From Streptacidiphilus sp. PB12-B1b (lineage in GTDB: Bacteria; Actinomycetota; Actinomycetes; Streptomycetales; Streptomycetaceae), in the NCBI RefSeq assembly GCF_014084125.1, contig NZ_CP048405.1, forward strand, positions 5,208,001-5,272,000: a DNA stretch of 64,000 nt, given 5' to 3'. The stretch's first letter is position 1. Every line of letters begins with the position of its first letter. The position numbers and the translations under genes are program-made. Under the pieces are notes generated by a model. The model made no database searches. It was given only the letters and a program-made list of their open reading frames with translations, and had not been told where the DNA came from. This document shows, in pieces, positions 1-9,619 of the stretch.

Positions 1-440
1 AGGGCCACATCCGCCCGTCCGTCGCGCAGCAGCCGTCCCTGCTCGCCGGCCCCGCACAGGAGCACGTCGACGGCGACCGCGCCGGGCTCGGCGGCGTAGG
101 CGTCCAGCAGCTTCGCCAGCAGCTCGCTGGAGGCCCCGGCCTTGGCGACGAGGACCACACCGGCCTGTCCGTCGGCGGCAAGGGCGGCGCGACGGGTACG
201 GCGGTCGGCGGCGTCCACCGCGTCGAGAGCCGCCCGGCCCTCCTCCAGCAGCACCGCCCCGGCCTCGGTGAGGACCAGCGCACGGCCGCCGCGCTCCAGC
301 AGGGTCGCCCCGAGTCGCCGCTCGAGCTGCTGGATCGCCCGCGACAGCGGGGGCTGCGCGATCCCCAGCCGCTGCGCCGCCCGCCCGAAGTGCAGCTCCT
401 CGGCGACGGCGACGAAGTACCGCAGTTCCCGCGTCTCCAT
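1..440 (-). CDS. LysR-family transcriptional regulator (partial, runs off left edge)
   Basis: Reading leftward from ATG at 440 gives an N-terminus METRELRYFVAVAEELHFGR followed by a typical LysR winged helix (AQRLGIAQPPLSRAIQQLE, then LGATLLERGGRALVLTEAG). After about residue 95 the frame enters the start of a substrate-binding domain and is still open at base 1, so the C-terminal half is missing from the window. LysR proteins bind DNA through the N-terminal helix-turn-helix and sense a small molecule in the C-terminal domain. It is divergent from the short-chain dehydrogenase at 574, the classical LysR/target arrangement, so it probably controls that gene from the 441-573 intergenic region. 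The family is sure; the ligand is unknown. Confidence 0.9.
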   Translation of the reverse strand, partial: METRELRYFVAVAEELHFGRAAQRLGIAQPPLSRAIQQLERRLGATLLERGGRALVLTEAGAVLLEEGRAALDAVDAADRRTRRAALAADGQAGVVLVAKAGASSELLAKLLDAYAAEPGAVAVDVLLCGAGEQGRLLRDGRADVA

Positions 441-573
441 GTGTCGAGCTTACCCAGTCGCGCCGGGGAGGCAGCCATCGCACCGCTGCGGCCTGGGGCG
501 ATACCCGGGAGGTATCGCTGCCCACCCAGATGGTGTTGGCCGTCGCGCCGAAGGCGGGGACAGGATGGAAGAC

Positions 574-1298
574 ATGAGCGAACAGAAGATCGCGCTGGTC
601 ACCGGCGCAAACAAGGGAATCGGATACGAGATCGCGGTCGGCCTGGGCGCCCTCGGCTGGAGCGTCGGCGTCGGCGCCCGGGACGAGGAGCGCCGGGAGG
701 CCGCCGTGCAGCGGCTGCGCGCGGCCGGGGCGGACGCGTTCGGCGTGCCGCTGGACGTCACCGACGACGCCGGCGTGGCCGCCGCCGCCCGGCTGATCGA
801 GGAGCGGGCCGGGCGCCTCGACGTGCTCGTCAACAACGCCGGGGTGACCGGCGGCATGGGGCAGCTGCCCACCGAGGTCACCCCTGCGGCCGTACGCGCG
901 GCCGTGGAGGTCAACGTCATCGGCGTCATCCGGGTCACCAACGCCATGCTGCCGCTGCTGCGCCGCTCGGCGTCGCCGCGAATCGTGAACATGTCCAGCA
1001 GCGTCGGCTCCCTCACCCTGCAGACCACACCCGGCGCCGAGACCGGCCCCATCTCCGCCGCGTACTCGCCCTCGAAGACGTTCCTGAACGCCGTCACGGT
1101 CCAGTACGCCAAGGAGCTGCACGACACCGACATCCTGATCAACTCCGGCTGCCCCGGCTACTGCGCCACCGATCTGAACGGCTTCCACGGCGTGCGCACC
1201 CCGAGCAGGGCACGGCGATCGCCGTCCGCCTGGCCACCCTGCCGGACGACGGACCCACCGGCCGCTTCTTCGACGACAACGGAGAGGTTCCCTGGTAG
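574..1298 (+). pseudogene. Short-chain dehydrogenase/reductase, frameshifted near the 3' end
   Basis: From ATG 574 (ATG 565 is an alternative) the product begins MSEQKIALVTGANKGIGYEI, with the SDR cofactor motif TGxxxGIG, the NNAG motif (VLVNNAG) and a YxxxK active site (AAYSPSKTF). It resembles NADPH carbonyl/menthone-type reductases. The frame is normal up to GFHGVRTP at about 1203, then garbles. In the next frame the expected family C-terminus continues (EQGTAIAVRLATLPDDGPTG, ending NGEVPW, stop at 1298). One missing C in the run CACCCCGAG explains this. It is either a real recent frameshift or a sequencing error in a homopolymer; everything else looks intact. It is divergent from the LysR gene. 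Confidence 0.82.
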
Positions 1299-1379
1299 GA
1301 CCGGTCGCACCGCCCGCCCGGTCCCGCAGTGCCCGCGCGCGGGGGCTGCGAGACCGGGCGGGCGGATGCTGTCCGACCG

Positions 1380-1664
1380 CTACGCGGCGAAGCCCTTCTT
1401 CAAGGCTGTTGCGACGTCCCGGGCGATGCCGAACTCGTTGAACACCCGGCCGATCAGAAAGCCGCCGCCGTGGACGTGGAACGTCGTGTCGGTCTCGTGC
1501 TGGTCCCGCCGGACCGTGGCGAAACTGAGCGTCGAGAGCTTGACCTTGAACTTGTCCGGCGAGCTGTCGCGGGGCTCAACGGTGAAGCGGCTGCCCAGCT
1601 CCCGCTGGAGCACCGCTTCGGCGTTGTCCGACGTGACCGATCCGGGCACCGTGACACTGGGCAT
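1380..1664 (-). CDS. Conserved-looking hypothetical protein (94 aa)
   Basis: ATG at 1664 opens a 94-residue frame with good actinobacterial codon bias and few rare codons. The product starts MPSVTVPGSVTSDNAEAVLQ and ends ATALKKGFAA. It has no signal peptide, no membrane segment and no motif I recognise. The composition is that of a small soluble alpha/beta protein. It is convergent with the SDR gene and divergent from the cellulase. The function is unknown; the call rests on coding bias and sensible composition only. Confidence 0.55.
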   Translation of the reverse strand: MPSVTVPGSVTSDNAEAVLQRELGSRFTVEPRDSSPDKFKVKLSTLSFATVRRDQHETDTTFHVHGGGFLIGRVFNEFGIARDVATALKKGFAA

Positions 1665-2023
1665 GATGATCCCCGATCAGCGCGGACGACGCTACTGCTT
1701 GCCCGCGCGCCGATTCGTCGCCGACAGGACACACCCCGACGAACCCCCGCACCCATCCGGCACATACCTGCCGACCCAATGCCCTCATGCTCGCACAGGG
1801 CCGAGGCCCCCGCACCTCGGGCGGTCCGGCATGACCTCGGACCGCGCGCACCGCGAGCAAGCAGGCTGTCTGCATGTTCAAGTCATGAAGGCGGAAGCCT
1901 CCCTTGACGGACCGTCAGTTCGATGGCTTCATGTTGACGGTGCCGACGGCTGCTCCGGCCATCAGGGAGTGAACGGGATCGCAGCCGCGTGCGGCCTTCA
2001 TCGTCCATCCACCGAAGGGACAG
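1665..2023. other. Intergenic region upstream of the cellulase
   Basis: This is 359 bases between two divergently oriented genes. I see no convincing open frame. It should carry the promoters of the hypothetical gene (leftward) and the GH5 cellulase (rightward). The segment just before the cellulase is less G+C rich than its surroundings. Confidence 0.5.
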
Positions 2024-3742
2024 GTGTCGACCAAAATGGGAGCGCTCCCAACCTTACTCCGCAGGCCCAGGGCCGCAGTCCTCACCACCGCTTTCGCGCT
2101 CATCGCCGGTATGGCGGCGACGCTGACCGGGGTGGCGCCCGCCACCCACGCCGCAGCCGCCACCGGCGCGGGCGCCGGGTACTGGCACACCTCCGGCAGC
2201 CAGATCCTGGACGCGAACAACAACCCGGTGCGCATCGCCGGCATCAACTGGTACGGCTTCGAGACCACCGACGAGGTGGCGCACGGGCTGTGGAACACCG
2301 ACTACCGGAGCATCGTCGACGACATCAAGGCGCTGGGCTACAACACCATCCGCATCCCGTTCTCCGACCAGATGGTGGAGGACCCGGTCGTGCCCGGTTC
2401 GGTCGGCTTCTACGGCAGTTCCGGGCCGGTCAACACCGATCTCAAGGGCCTCAACTCGCTGCAGATCCTGGACAAGATCGTCGCCTACGCCGGCCAGGAC
2501 GGCCTCAAGGTCATCCTGGACGACCACCGCTCCGAGGCCGGGAACAGCGCCGAGCAGAACGGCCTCTGGTACACCAGCCAGTACACCAACCAGGACTGGC
2601 TGAACGACTGGAACACCGTCGCCCAGCGCTACGCCGGCAACCCCACGGTCATCGGCTTCGACCTGCGCAACGAACCCCACACCCCCGCCGGCGACAGCTA
2701 CGCCCAGGGCGCCACCTGGGGCACCGGCGATCCGGCGACCGACTGGCGGCTGGCCGCCGAGGCCGCGGGCAACGAGGTCGTCGCGGACGACCCGGGCGCC
2801 CTGGTCTTCGTCGAGGGCATCAGCAACTACCCCTCCGCGACTGCCTCCGGCGGCTACGACACCGACTGGTGGGGCGGCAACCTGGACGGCGTCGCCCAGT
2901 ACCCGGTGACGCTCGACTCACCGGGCCACGTGGTGTACTCCGCCCACGACTACGGACCCGACGAGTTCCAGCAGAGCTGGTTCAACTCCGGCACCACCAC
3001 GGCTTCCCTGGACGCGGTGTGGGACAGCCACTGGGGCTACATCGCCCGGGAGAACATCGCCCCGGTGTGGGTGGGCGAGTTCGGCACCGGCAACACCGCC
3101 GCCGACGTCTCCGACAGCACCCCGGGCTCGCAGGGCCAGTGGTTCTCCGGCCTGGTCTCCTACATCGGTGCCAACAAGCTGAGCTGGACGTACTGGGCAC
3201 TCAACGGCGAGGACTCCTACGGCCTGCTGGACAGCCAGTACGACCTCACCCCGGCCCTGGCCGCCAAACAGGCCCTGCTGGCCGCCATCGAGTTCCCGCT
3301 GCCCGGAGCCGGATCGGGAGGCGGCGGCACCCCGACCCCGACACCCACCCCGACCCCGACACCGACACCGACACCCACGCCGACTCCCACACCCACCCCG
3401 CCGCCGACGTCCGCACCGCCGGGCGCCTCCTGCCAGGTCGGCTACACCCTGCAGAGCGAGTGGCCGGGCGGCTTCTCCGGCGTCGTGGACGTGAAGAACA
3501 CCGGCACCACCGCGACCAGCGGTTGGACCCTCGCCTTCACCTTCGGCGGCGACCAGCAGATCACCCAGTCGTACAACACGACCCTCACCCAGACCGGTGC
3601 CAGGGTCACCGCCGACAGCGTCTCCTACAACGGCACCATCGCCCCCGGCGCCGACACCACCTTCGGCTTCCAGGGCACCTGGCACAGCAGCGACGCCGCC
3701 CCCACCGGCTTCACCCTGAACGGCACCCCCTGCACCAGTTGA
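2024..3742 (+). CDS. Secreted GH5 endo-beta-1,4-glucanase (cellulase) with C-terminal CBM2
   Basis: This 572-residue enzyme should hydrolyse internal beta-1,4-glucosidic bonds of cellulose outside the cell. Residues 1-44 look like a signal peptide (basic LLRRPRAA, a hydrophobic stretch, cleavage near THAAAA). The GH5 domain spans about 50-425, with acid/base Glu217 in FDLRNEPH and nucleophile Glu352 in WVGEFGTG. A Pro-Thr linker of about 25 residues (436-463) leads to a family-2 carbohydrate-binding module (about 469-572) bounded by Cys470 and Cys570, with the usual surface Trp residues. The start is uncertain: GTG 2024 has AAGGGA only 3 bases upstream, and ATG 2036 is the alternative. A CebR-type operator overlaps the 5' end and a strong hairpin follows the stop. 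Confidence 0.93.
   Translation: MSTKMGALPTLLRRPRAAVLTTAFALIAGMAATLTGVAPATHAAAATGAGAGYWHTSGSQILDANNNPVRIAGINWYGFETTDEVAHGLWNTDYRSIVDDIKALGYNTIRIPFSDQMVEDPVVPGSVGFYGSSGPVNTDLKGLNSLQILDKIVAYAGQDGLKVILDDHRSEAGNSAEQNGLWYTSQYTNQDWLNDWNTVAQRYAGNPTVIGFDLRNEPHTPAGDSYAQGATWGTGDPATDWRLAAEAAGNEVVADDPGALVFVEGISNYPSATASGGYDTDWWGGNLDGVAQYPVTLDSPGHVVYSAHDYGPDEFQQSWFNSGTTTASLDAVWDSHWGYIARENIAPVWVGEFGTGNTAADVSDSTPGSQGQWFSGLVSYIGANKLSWTYWALNGEDSYGLLDSQYDLTPALAAKQALLAAIEFPLPGAGSGGGGTPTPTPTPTPTPTPTPTPTPTPTPPPTSAPPGASCQVGYTLQSEWPGGFSGVVDVKNTGTTATSGWTLAFTFGGDQQITQSYNTTLTQTGARVTADSVSYNGTIAPGADTTFGFQGTWHSSDAAPTGFTLNGTPCTS
2037..2050. promoter_or_regulatory. CebR-type operator, perfect 14-bp palindrome
   Basis: The sequence TGGGAGCGCTCCCA is a perfect inverted repeat. 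It equals the consensus operator of CebR, the LacI-family cello-oligosaccharide repressor of Streptomyces. It overlaps codons 5-9 of the cellulase if GTG 2024 is the start, so a bound repressor would sit at the very start of the gene. It predicts induction by cellobiose or cello-oligosaccharides. Confidence 0.85.
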
Positions 3743-3748
3743 ACCAGT

Positions 3749-3783
3749 GGCCCGCCGACCGATGACCCACCGGTCGGCGGGCC
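3749..3783 (+). terminator. Intrinsic terminator-like hairpin after the cellulase
   Basis: A perfect 13-bp stem, GGCCCGCCGACCG / CGGTCGGCGGGCC with a 9-base loop, starts 6 bases after the cellulase stop. There is no U-run, as is usual in Streptomyces. The rest of the gap to 4079 holds no gene I can support. Confidence 0.75.
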
Positions 3784-4079
3784 GTACGACGTCCACACCC
3801 GCACCCACACCCACACCCGACGACACAGCGTCACGCACCGCCGTCCGCCGCCGCCCGATCCGGAACCGATACTGCACGTTCCGCCGTCCCGTGTTCCCGG
3901 CCGCCGGACCTCCGTCTCCGTGCCGACGAAGAAGATCACCGGAGACAGACCATCTGTCACTCCCATGGTGTACAAAAGTGACCTGCGCGGATTCCGGAAG
4001 CGGGTGCTCCAACCGGGCGACGGGCTCTCGCCTTTCGATGCCGGGGCCGAGCGGACGATGTGCGTGAAGGGAGCCACCC

Positions 4080-7000
4080 GTGGTCAGTTCCCATGGCGGC
4101 CCGCAGGGGCACGTCGGACAGGTGCCGTTCGTCGGCCGGGCCGACGAGATGGGCCTGCTGGACTCGACGCTGGAGCGGGTCCGGGCAGGCGGCCCGGCGA
4201 TCGTCGACCTCACCGGCGAGGCGGGGATCGGCAAGAGCCAGTTACTCGCCCAGTTCGCCGCCCAGGCCCGCAGCCGGGGGCTGACCGTGCTGGGCGGGCA
4301 GGCCACGGAGTACGAGCGGCACACCCCGTTCCGTCCGTTCGCCGATGCCTTCGCCGACCTCGACTCGCTGGCGATGCGGCGCTTCCCCGCGCTGGCGGAG
4401 CTGTCCCCGGCGCTGCGCAGCGTCGGCGAATCGCCGGTCGCACCGGGCTCCGCCGACCGGTTCGCGCTGTACCAGGCCACGGCGGCGGTGCTGGGGCGGC
4501 TCGGCCCGGACCGGCTCATCGTCGTGCTGGACGACCTGCACTGGGCGGACGCGGCCTCGCTGGAGCTGGTGGACTACCTCATCCGCCACCCCGTGCCGTC
4601 CCCGTTCCTGCTCGTCGTCTCCCGCCGCGAGCGGCAGACCCCGCCGGCGCTCACCGCCGCGCTCACCCGCGGCCTGGACACCGGGGCCGTGCTGCGGATC
4701 GCCCTGGGCGCGCTGACCGAGCGCGACTGCGTTCAGGGCCTGGCCGGCGAGCTGCCCCGAGCGCGGGCCGCCGCGCTGTTCGAGGCCAGCAACGGCAATC
4801 CGCTGTACTTCCTCGCCCTGCTGCAGGCGCAGCGCGAGACCCGTCCGGTGCCGGAGCCGACGTCCACGGCTGCCGCCCGGGTGGTGTCCGGTGAACCGGA
4901 CGGCCTGCCGATCGGCCTCGGCGCGCTGCTGCTGGACGAGTTGGCGCCGCTGAGCCCGGTGTGGCGCACCATCCTCGAGGCCGCCTCCGTCCTGGGCGAC
5001 CACACCGCCCCGGAGCTGATCGGCAGGCTCACCGGCATCGGCTCCGAGGAGATCCACGACGCGCTGCGCGGACTGATGCAGCGCGACCTCCTGCGGCCGG
5101 GGCACGGCGGGCGGCGGCTGGCGCCGCGCCATCCGCTGATCCGGGCGCTGATCCACGAGAACATCGACCCCTGGCTGCGGGAGGAGTACCACCGCCGGGC
5201 GGCGGCGGGGCTCGCCGCCGCCGGGGCGCCCGTGGTCGAGCAGGCGCACCATGTCGAGCAGTCGGTCACCTACTGGGATCCGCAGGCGGCGGCGGTGCTG
5301 GTCGCGGCGGCCGAGCAGAGCGCCGCGACCGCTCCGGCCACGGCCGCGCACTGGCTGGACGTCGTCCTGCGGATGCTCCCGGGCGGCTCTGAACACCTTT
5401 CCATGCGGCGGGAGTTGACGCTGCGCCGGGCCCGCGCCCTGGGGGTGAGCGGCGGCCTGAAGGAGAGCCGGGACCTGCTGCGGCAGGTGCTGGACATGCC
5501 CGCCCCGGACCCGTACGACGACATCCGCACCGCCGCGGTCACCATGCGCGCGCAGATGGAGCGCCAGCTCGGGCGCCACCGGGAGGCCGAGGCGCTGCTC
5601 CGCCGGGAGCTGGCCCGCGGCCCCGGGCCTTCGCCGTCCCAGGCGGTCAGGATCACGCTGGAGCTGTGCTCCTGCGTCATCTCCGCCGCCCGCTTCCCCG
5701 AGGTCCGGGCCGACATCCGCCGGGCGCTGGCGGCGGCGCGCTCCGCCGGGGACGAGATGGGCGAGATCGGCGCGCTGACGCTGACCGCCATGGGCGAGGC
5801 GTACGAGGGCGACACGGCCACCGCCCGCACCTTCGCCACCGAGGCCGCCGCCCGCGCCGACGCGCTGACCGACGCCGACCCGGCCGAGCTGTGCGAATCG
5901 CTGTGGACGCTGGGCTGGACCGAGGCGTTCCTGGAGGACTACGGCCGTGCCGAGGGCCATCTCGACCACGGGCTGGAGATGGCCCGGCGGACCGGCCAGG
6001 TGTACCTGGTGCCCCAGTTCCTGACGGCCAAGGCGTACATCCACCTCTGCGGCGGCCGGGTCAGCTCCGCACTGCGGCTGGTGGACGAGGCCGAGCCGAT
6101 CGTCCGCACCCTGGGCAGCGGCGACCTGCTCGCCTTCACGCTGGCGTTCCAGTCCCAGATCCTGCTCCAGGCCCGCTCGCCGGGGCGTCCGAGCCCGCTG
6201 GCCGTCGCCGAGGAGGCCACGGCCGTGGCGGGCGGCGACGACAGCTGGTTCGCCAACCTGGCCTGGTCCATGCTCGCCTACGCCGCGCTCGACGCGGACG
6301 ATCCGAAGCGGGCCTCGGACACCCTGCTGCGCGCGGGCGGCGGGCCCGGTCTGCACCGGCTCCAGCCCACCGTGCGCCCCAACTCCCTGGAGGCGCTGAC
6401 CCGCGCCGCCCTGGCCGTCGGCGACACCGAGGCCGCCGGGCACTGGGCCGGGCGCGCGTACCAGGAGGCGGAGCAGCTGGGCCTGCCCGCCCAGCGCGGC
6501 GCGGGCCTGCGCAGCCTGGCCCAGATCGCCGCGCACCAGGGCGACTCGGCCGAGGCCGCGCGGCTGTTGGGCGCGGCGGCCACGCAGAGCGCCCGGTCCG
6601 GGGCGACGCTCCGCGAGGCGCAGTCGCTGCTGCTCGCCGCCCCGCACGCACAGGCCGCGGGCGCCAGCGCCCGCGCGGCCGAGATGTGGCACTGGGGATC
6701 GCGCCTGGCCTCGGAGGGCGGGGCGCGGCTCCTGGTCGACCTGGCCGAGCGCCTACGCCCGGCGGTCTTCGGGGCGCCCAGCGAACCGGTGGACGAGCTG
6801 GCCCCGCTGACCGCCCGTGAGCGGCAGATCGCCGGTCTGGTCGCGGACGGCCTCACCAGCCCGGCGATCGCCGCCAAGCTGTATCTCAGCCCGCGCACCA
6901 TCGAGTCCCACATCGCCCGGATCTACCGCAAGACCGGGGTGAGTTCGCGCGCGGCACTGGCGTCCATCGTCACCCGCAGCCGCACCCGGGACGGCGCGCA

Positions 7001-9605
7001 CCCCCGGGCCGGTCGGCTCGGCGCTGCCGTCGCGCCCCGGGCCGACGAGGGCCAGGACGGCGGCCGGTCCGTCGACGGCGCGCCGACGGGCGCGGACGCC
7101 GTGGTCGGGCCGCCCTCCCCGGCAGCGCCCGGGGTGGCCGCGCAGGCCCGCAGGCTGGTCGGGCGGGAGGCCGAAGTCGAGGCGCTGACCCGGGCGTTGA
7201 CGCGGCTGAAGGCGGGGGCCGGGCGGGCGGTCGCGCTGGTGGGGGAACCGGGCATCGGCAAGAGCTCGCTGCTGTGGGCGGCCGTGGCGCAGGCCCGGTC
7301 CGAGGGGATACCGGTGCACACCGGGCGCGGCCGACTGCCGGTCCTGCCCCCGACGGCCGACCGAGAGAGCAGACCCGGCAGCTCGGGCGCTGCGGACGCC
7401 GCCGTGGTGACGGCGGTGGACGACGTGCACGAGCTGGCGCAGGACCAGGTCGCCGACGTCGAGCGGCTGATCGAGGCAGCCGCCGCCGGTCCGCTGCTGT
7501 GCCTGCTGGCCTACCGGCAGCGTCAGGTCTCGCCCGCGCTCGCGGCGGTGCTCTCCCGGGCGGCGTCCGCCGGGCTGCTGGAGGTGTGGACCGTGGGCCC
7601 GCTCTCCACCGAGCAGGCGCGCGCGTGGCTCGGCGACCGGCCGGATCTGGACGAGGTGCACCGCGAGGCCAAGGGCAATCCGCAGTACCTGCAGGTGATG
7701 GCCGCCGACGACGGGAGTGTGGGCGACGCGGGCACCGCCGTCCTCGGCGAGCTGGCCGGTCTCGATCCCCCGGCCCTGTCGGTGATCCAGGTCGCGGCGG
7801 TCCTCGGCGAGACGTTCCACCCGAACCTGCTGGCCGCCGTCGCGGACATGGAACTGCCCACCGCCATGGCCTCCCTGGACACGCTGACCCGGCTCGACCT
7901 GGTCCGCCCCGCGCACCCCGCGCCGCAGCTGTCGCTGCGCCACCGGGCGATCGGCAAGGTCGTCTACAACCGGCTCGAGCCCGGCCGCCGCACCGCCCTG
8001 CACCTGCGGGCCGAGGCTGAACTGGCCCGGCGGACGGCGCCCATCGCCGAGCGGGCCCACCACATCGCGCGCGCGGCCGATCCGCACCGGCCGGACCACG
8101 CGACCACGCTGATCGCGGCGGCCCGCGGCCTGCTCTACACCTCCCCTGCGGTCGCCGCCGGCCACCTGCGGGTGGCGCTGTCGCTGCTCCGGGAGGGCGG
8201 GGAGCACTGGTACGAGGCGCAGGTGCTGCTCGCCCGGAGCCGTCTGCTGACCGGGGACGCGTCCGAGGGGCAGGCCCTGCTCGGGGCGCTGCGCTCGGAG
8301 CTGCCCGGCGGCCCGCCGGACGACGCGGCGGCGCTCGCCGACTCCAGCCGCATCGAGCGGCACCTCGGCCGGTACTCCGAGGCCGGGGCCCTGGCCCGGG
8401 CCGGGCTGGCCGCGCTGACCGACAGCGACTCGGCCACCGCCACCGCGCTCCATGTGGAGCTGGCGGACTACGCCTACGACGTCCAGGACTACCGGACGTC
8501 CCGGCACCACGCCGAGACGGCCGCCGCCCTGGCGCGCAGGAACCGGGACCGGGTCAGCGAGGCCAACGCCCTGGCCAAGGCGGCACTCGCGCACCTGTTC
8601 ACCGGCGACCACGCCCGGGCGGTGGCGATCACCGGGAGCGCCGCCGAACTCCTCGACACCGCCGCCGACGCGACGCTGGTGACCAACCTGGAGGCGGCGC
8701 TGCAGGTGGGCACCACCGAGGGCATGCTGGGCCGGCTGCTCGACGCCGAACGCCACCTCACCCGGGGCGTGACCCTGTCCCGGCGGACCGGGCAGACCTA
8801 CATCCATCACCAGATCCTGGTGGTCCTCGCCAATGCCCAGCTGCGGTCAGGCCACGTGCGCGGCGCGCTGGCCACCCTGGACGAGATCGACCACCACGCC
8901 GGACGGGTGAGCAATCCGGCGACCGAGGCCATCCTCGCCATGGTGCGCGCCGAGGCGCTGTTCTGGCGCGGCGAGCCCGGCGACCTGCGGGACGCGACCA
9001 CGCTGGCCGAACACGCCGTGGCCGTCGCCGGTGGCACCCCGACCGCGTGGGCCGTCACGGTCTGCTGCTTCAACGCCGAATTCGTCCTGAACGCCGGCGA
9101 TCCGGCCCGCGCCTGCTCGCTGCTGCTGGACGCGGCGGGCGGGGCCGGCCTGCCGAAGCTCACCGCCTGGCGCCGCCCCCGCTGGTGCGACACCCTGGCG
9201 CAGGCGACGGCCGCCGCCACCGGCGACCCCGCCGCGGTCGAGCGCTGGGCGCAGCTGGCCGAGGCCGACTGCCGACAGCACCCCTCGCCCGGGCGGCGGG
9301 CCTTCGCGCTGCGCGCGCGGATGCGGGTCCACGCCGCGCGCGGGGACACCGATCGGGCCCTGCGCAGCGCCCGGGACGCGATTGCCGCGTTCTCCGACAG
9401 CGGTGAGCGCATCGAGCTGGGCCGCACCCTGCTCACGGCGGCGGCGCTGGCCCTGGACGCGGACCGGACCGACGGCGTGGGCGGCTGGCTGGACTGGGCC
9501 GAACTGCTGGCCGACACGTGCGGTTCGGCGCGCATGGCCGCCGACGCCCGCACCCAGCGGGCCCGCCTCGCCGCGCGGGACCGGGCCGACCCGGCGCCGT
9601 CCTGA
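4080..9605 (+). CDS. Giant LAL-type regulator: two AAA+/TPR modules with one internal LuxR HTH
   Basis: This is a 1841-residue regulator, about twice the usual size of LAL (large ATP-binding LuxR) proteins. Module 1 has Walker A TGEAGIGKSQ (about residue 45) and Walker B LIVVLDDLHWAD (about 146), a long helical TPR-like region, and a LuxR helix-turn-helix at about 905-965 (LTARERQIAGLVADGLTSPA, then SPRTIESHIARIYRKTGV), as in a complete LAL. After a linker, module 2 has its own Walker A (LVGEPGIGKSS, about 1055), a Walker-B-like VVTAVDDVHEL, and a second TPR-like region, but no HTH at the C-terminus. GTG 4080 is preceded by AAGGGAG. It is convergent with the thiopeptide operon, whose last gene ends 15 bases away, so it is a plausible cluster activator. 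Confidence 0.9.
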   Translation: MVSSHGGPQGHVGQVPFVGRADEMGLLDSTLERVRAGGPAIVDLTGEAGIGKSQLLAQFAAQARSRGLTVLGGQATEYERHTPFRPFADAFADLDSLAMRRFPALAELSPALRSVGESPVAPGSADRFALYQATAAVLGRLGPDRLIVVLDDLHWADAASLELVDYLIRHPVPSPFLLVVSRRERQTPPALTAALTRGLDTGAVLRIALGALTERDCVQGLAGELPRARAAALFEASNGNPLYFLALLQAQRETRPVPEPTSTAAARVVSGEPDGLPIGLGALLLDELAPLSPVWRTILEAASVLGDHTAPELIGRLTGIGSEEIHDALRGLMQRDLLRPGHGGRRLAPRHPLIRALIHENIDPWLREEYHRRAAAGLAAAGAPVVEQAHHVEQSVTYWDPQAAAVLVAAAEQSAATAPATAAHWLDVVLRMLPGGSEHLSMRRELTLRRARALGVSGGLKESRDLLRQVLDMPAPDPYDDIRTAAVTMRAQMERQLGRHREAEALLRRELARGPGPSPSQAVRITLELCSCVISAARFPEVRADIRRALAAARSAGDEMGEIGALTLTAMGEAYEGDTATARTFATEAAARADALTDADPAELCESLWTLGWTEAFLEDYGRAEGHLDHGLEMARRTGQVYLVPQFLTAKAYIHLCGGRVSSALRLVDEAEPIVRTLGSGDLLAFTLAFQSQILLQARSPGRPSPLAVAEEATAVAGGDDSWFANLAWSMLAYAALDADDPKRASDTLLRAGGGPGLHRLQPTVRPNSLEALTRAALAVGDTEAAGHWAGRAYQEAEQLGLPAQRGAGLRSLAQIAAHQGDSAEAARLLGAAATQSARSGATLREAQSLLLAAPHAQAAGASARAAEMWHWGSRLASEGGARLLVDLAERLRPAVFGAPSEPVDELAPLTARERQIAGLVADGLTSPAIAAKLYLSPRTIESHIARIYRKTGVSSRAALASIVTRSRTRDGAHPRAGRLGAAVAPRADEGQDGGRSVDGAPTGADAVVGPPSPAAPGVAAQARRLVGREAEVEALTRALTRLKAGAGRAVALVGEPGIGKSSLLWAAVAQARSEGIPVHTGRGRLPVLPPTADRESRPGSSGAADAAVVTAVDDVHELAQDQVADVERLIEAAAAGPLLCLLAYRQRQVSPALAAVLSRAASAGLLEVWTVGPLSTEQARAWLGDRPDLDEVHREAKGNPQYLQVMAADDGSVGDAGTAVLGELAGLDPPALSVIQVAAVLGETFHPNLLAAVADMELPTAMASLDTLTRLDLVRPAHPAPQLSLRHRAIGKVVYNRLEPGRRTALHLRAEAELARRTAPIAERAHHIARAADPHRPDHATTLIAAARGLLYTSPAVAAGHLRVALSLLREGGEHWYEAQVLLARSRLLTGDASEGQALLGALRSELPGGPPDDAAALADSSRIERHLGRYSEAGALARAGLAALTDSDSATATALHVELADYAYDVQDYRTSRHHAETAAALARRNRDRVSEANALAKAALAHLFTGDHARAVAITGSAAELLDTAADATLVTNLEAALQVGTTEGMLGRLLDAERHLTRGVTLSRRTGQTYIHHQILVVLANAQLRSGHVRGALATLDEIDHHAGRVSNPATEAILAMVRAEALFWRGEPGDLRDATTLAEHAVAVAGGTPTAWAVTVCCFNAEFVLNAGDPARACSLLLDAAGGAGLPKLTAWRRPRWCDTLAQATAAATGDPAAVERWAQLAEADCRQHPSPGRRAFALRARMRVHAARGDTDRALRSARDAIAAFSDSGERIELGRTLLTAAALALDADRTDGVGGWLDWAELLADTCGSARMAADARTQRARLAARDRADPAPS

Positions 9606-9619
9606 GCTGCCGCGCGGCC

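Noticed and set aside
142-3765. Long rightward open frame (1207 residues) spanning the LysR, SDR and cellulase regions
   Set aside because: Only its 565-1203 part reads as a real protein (the SDR). The rest is out of frame with the LysR and GH5 genes.
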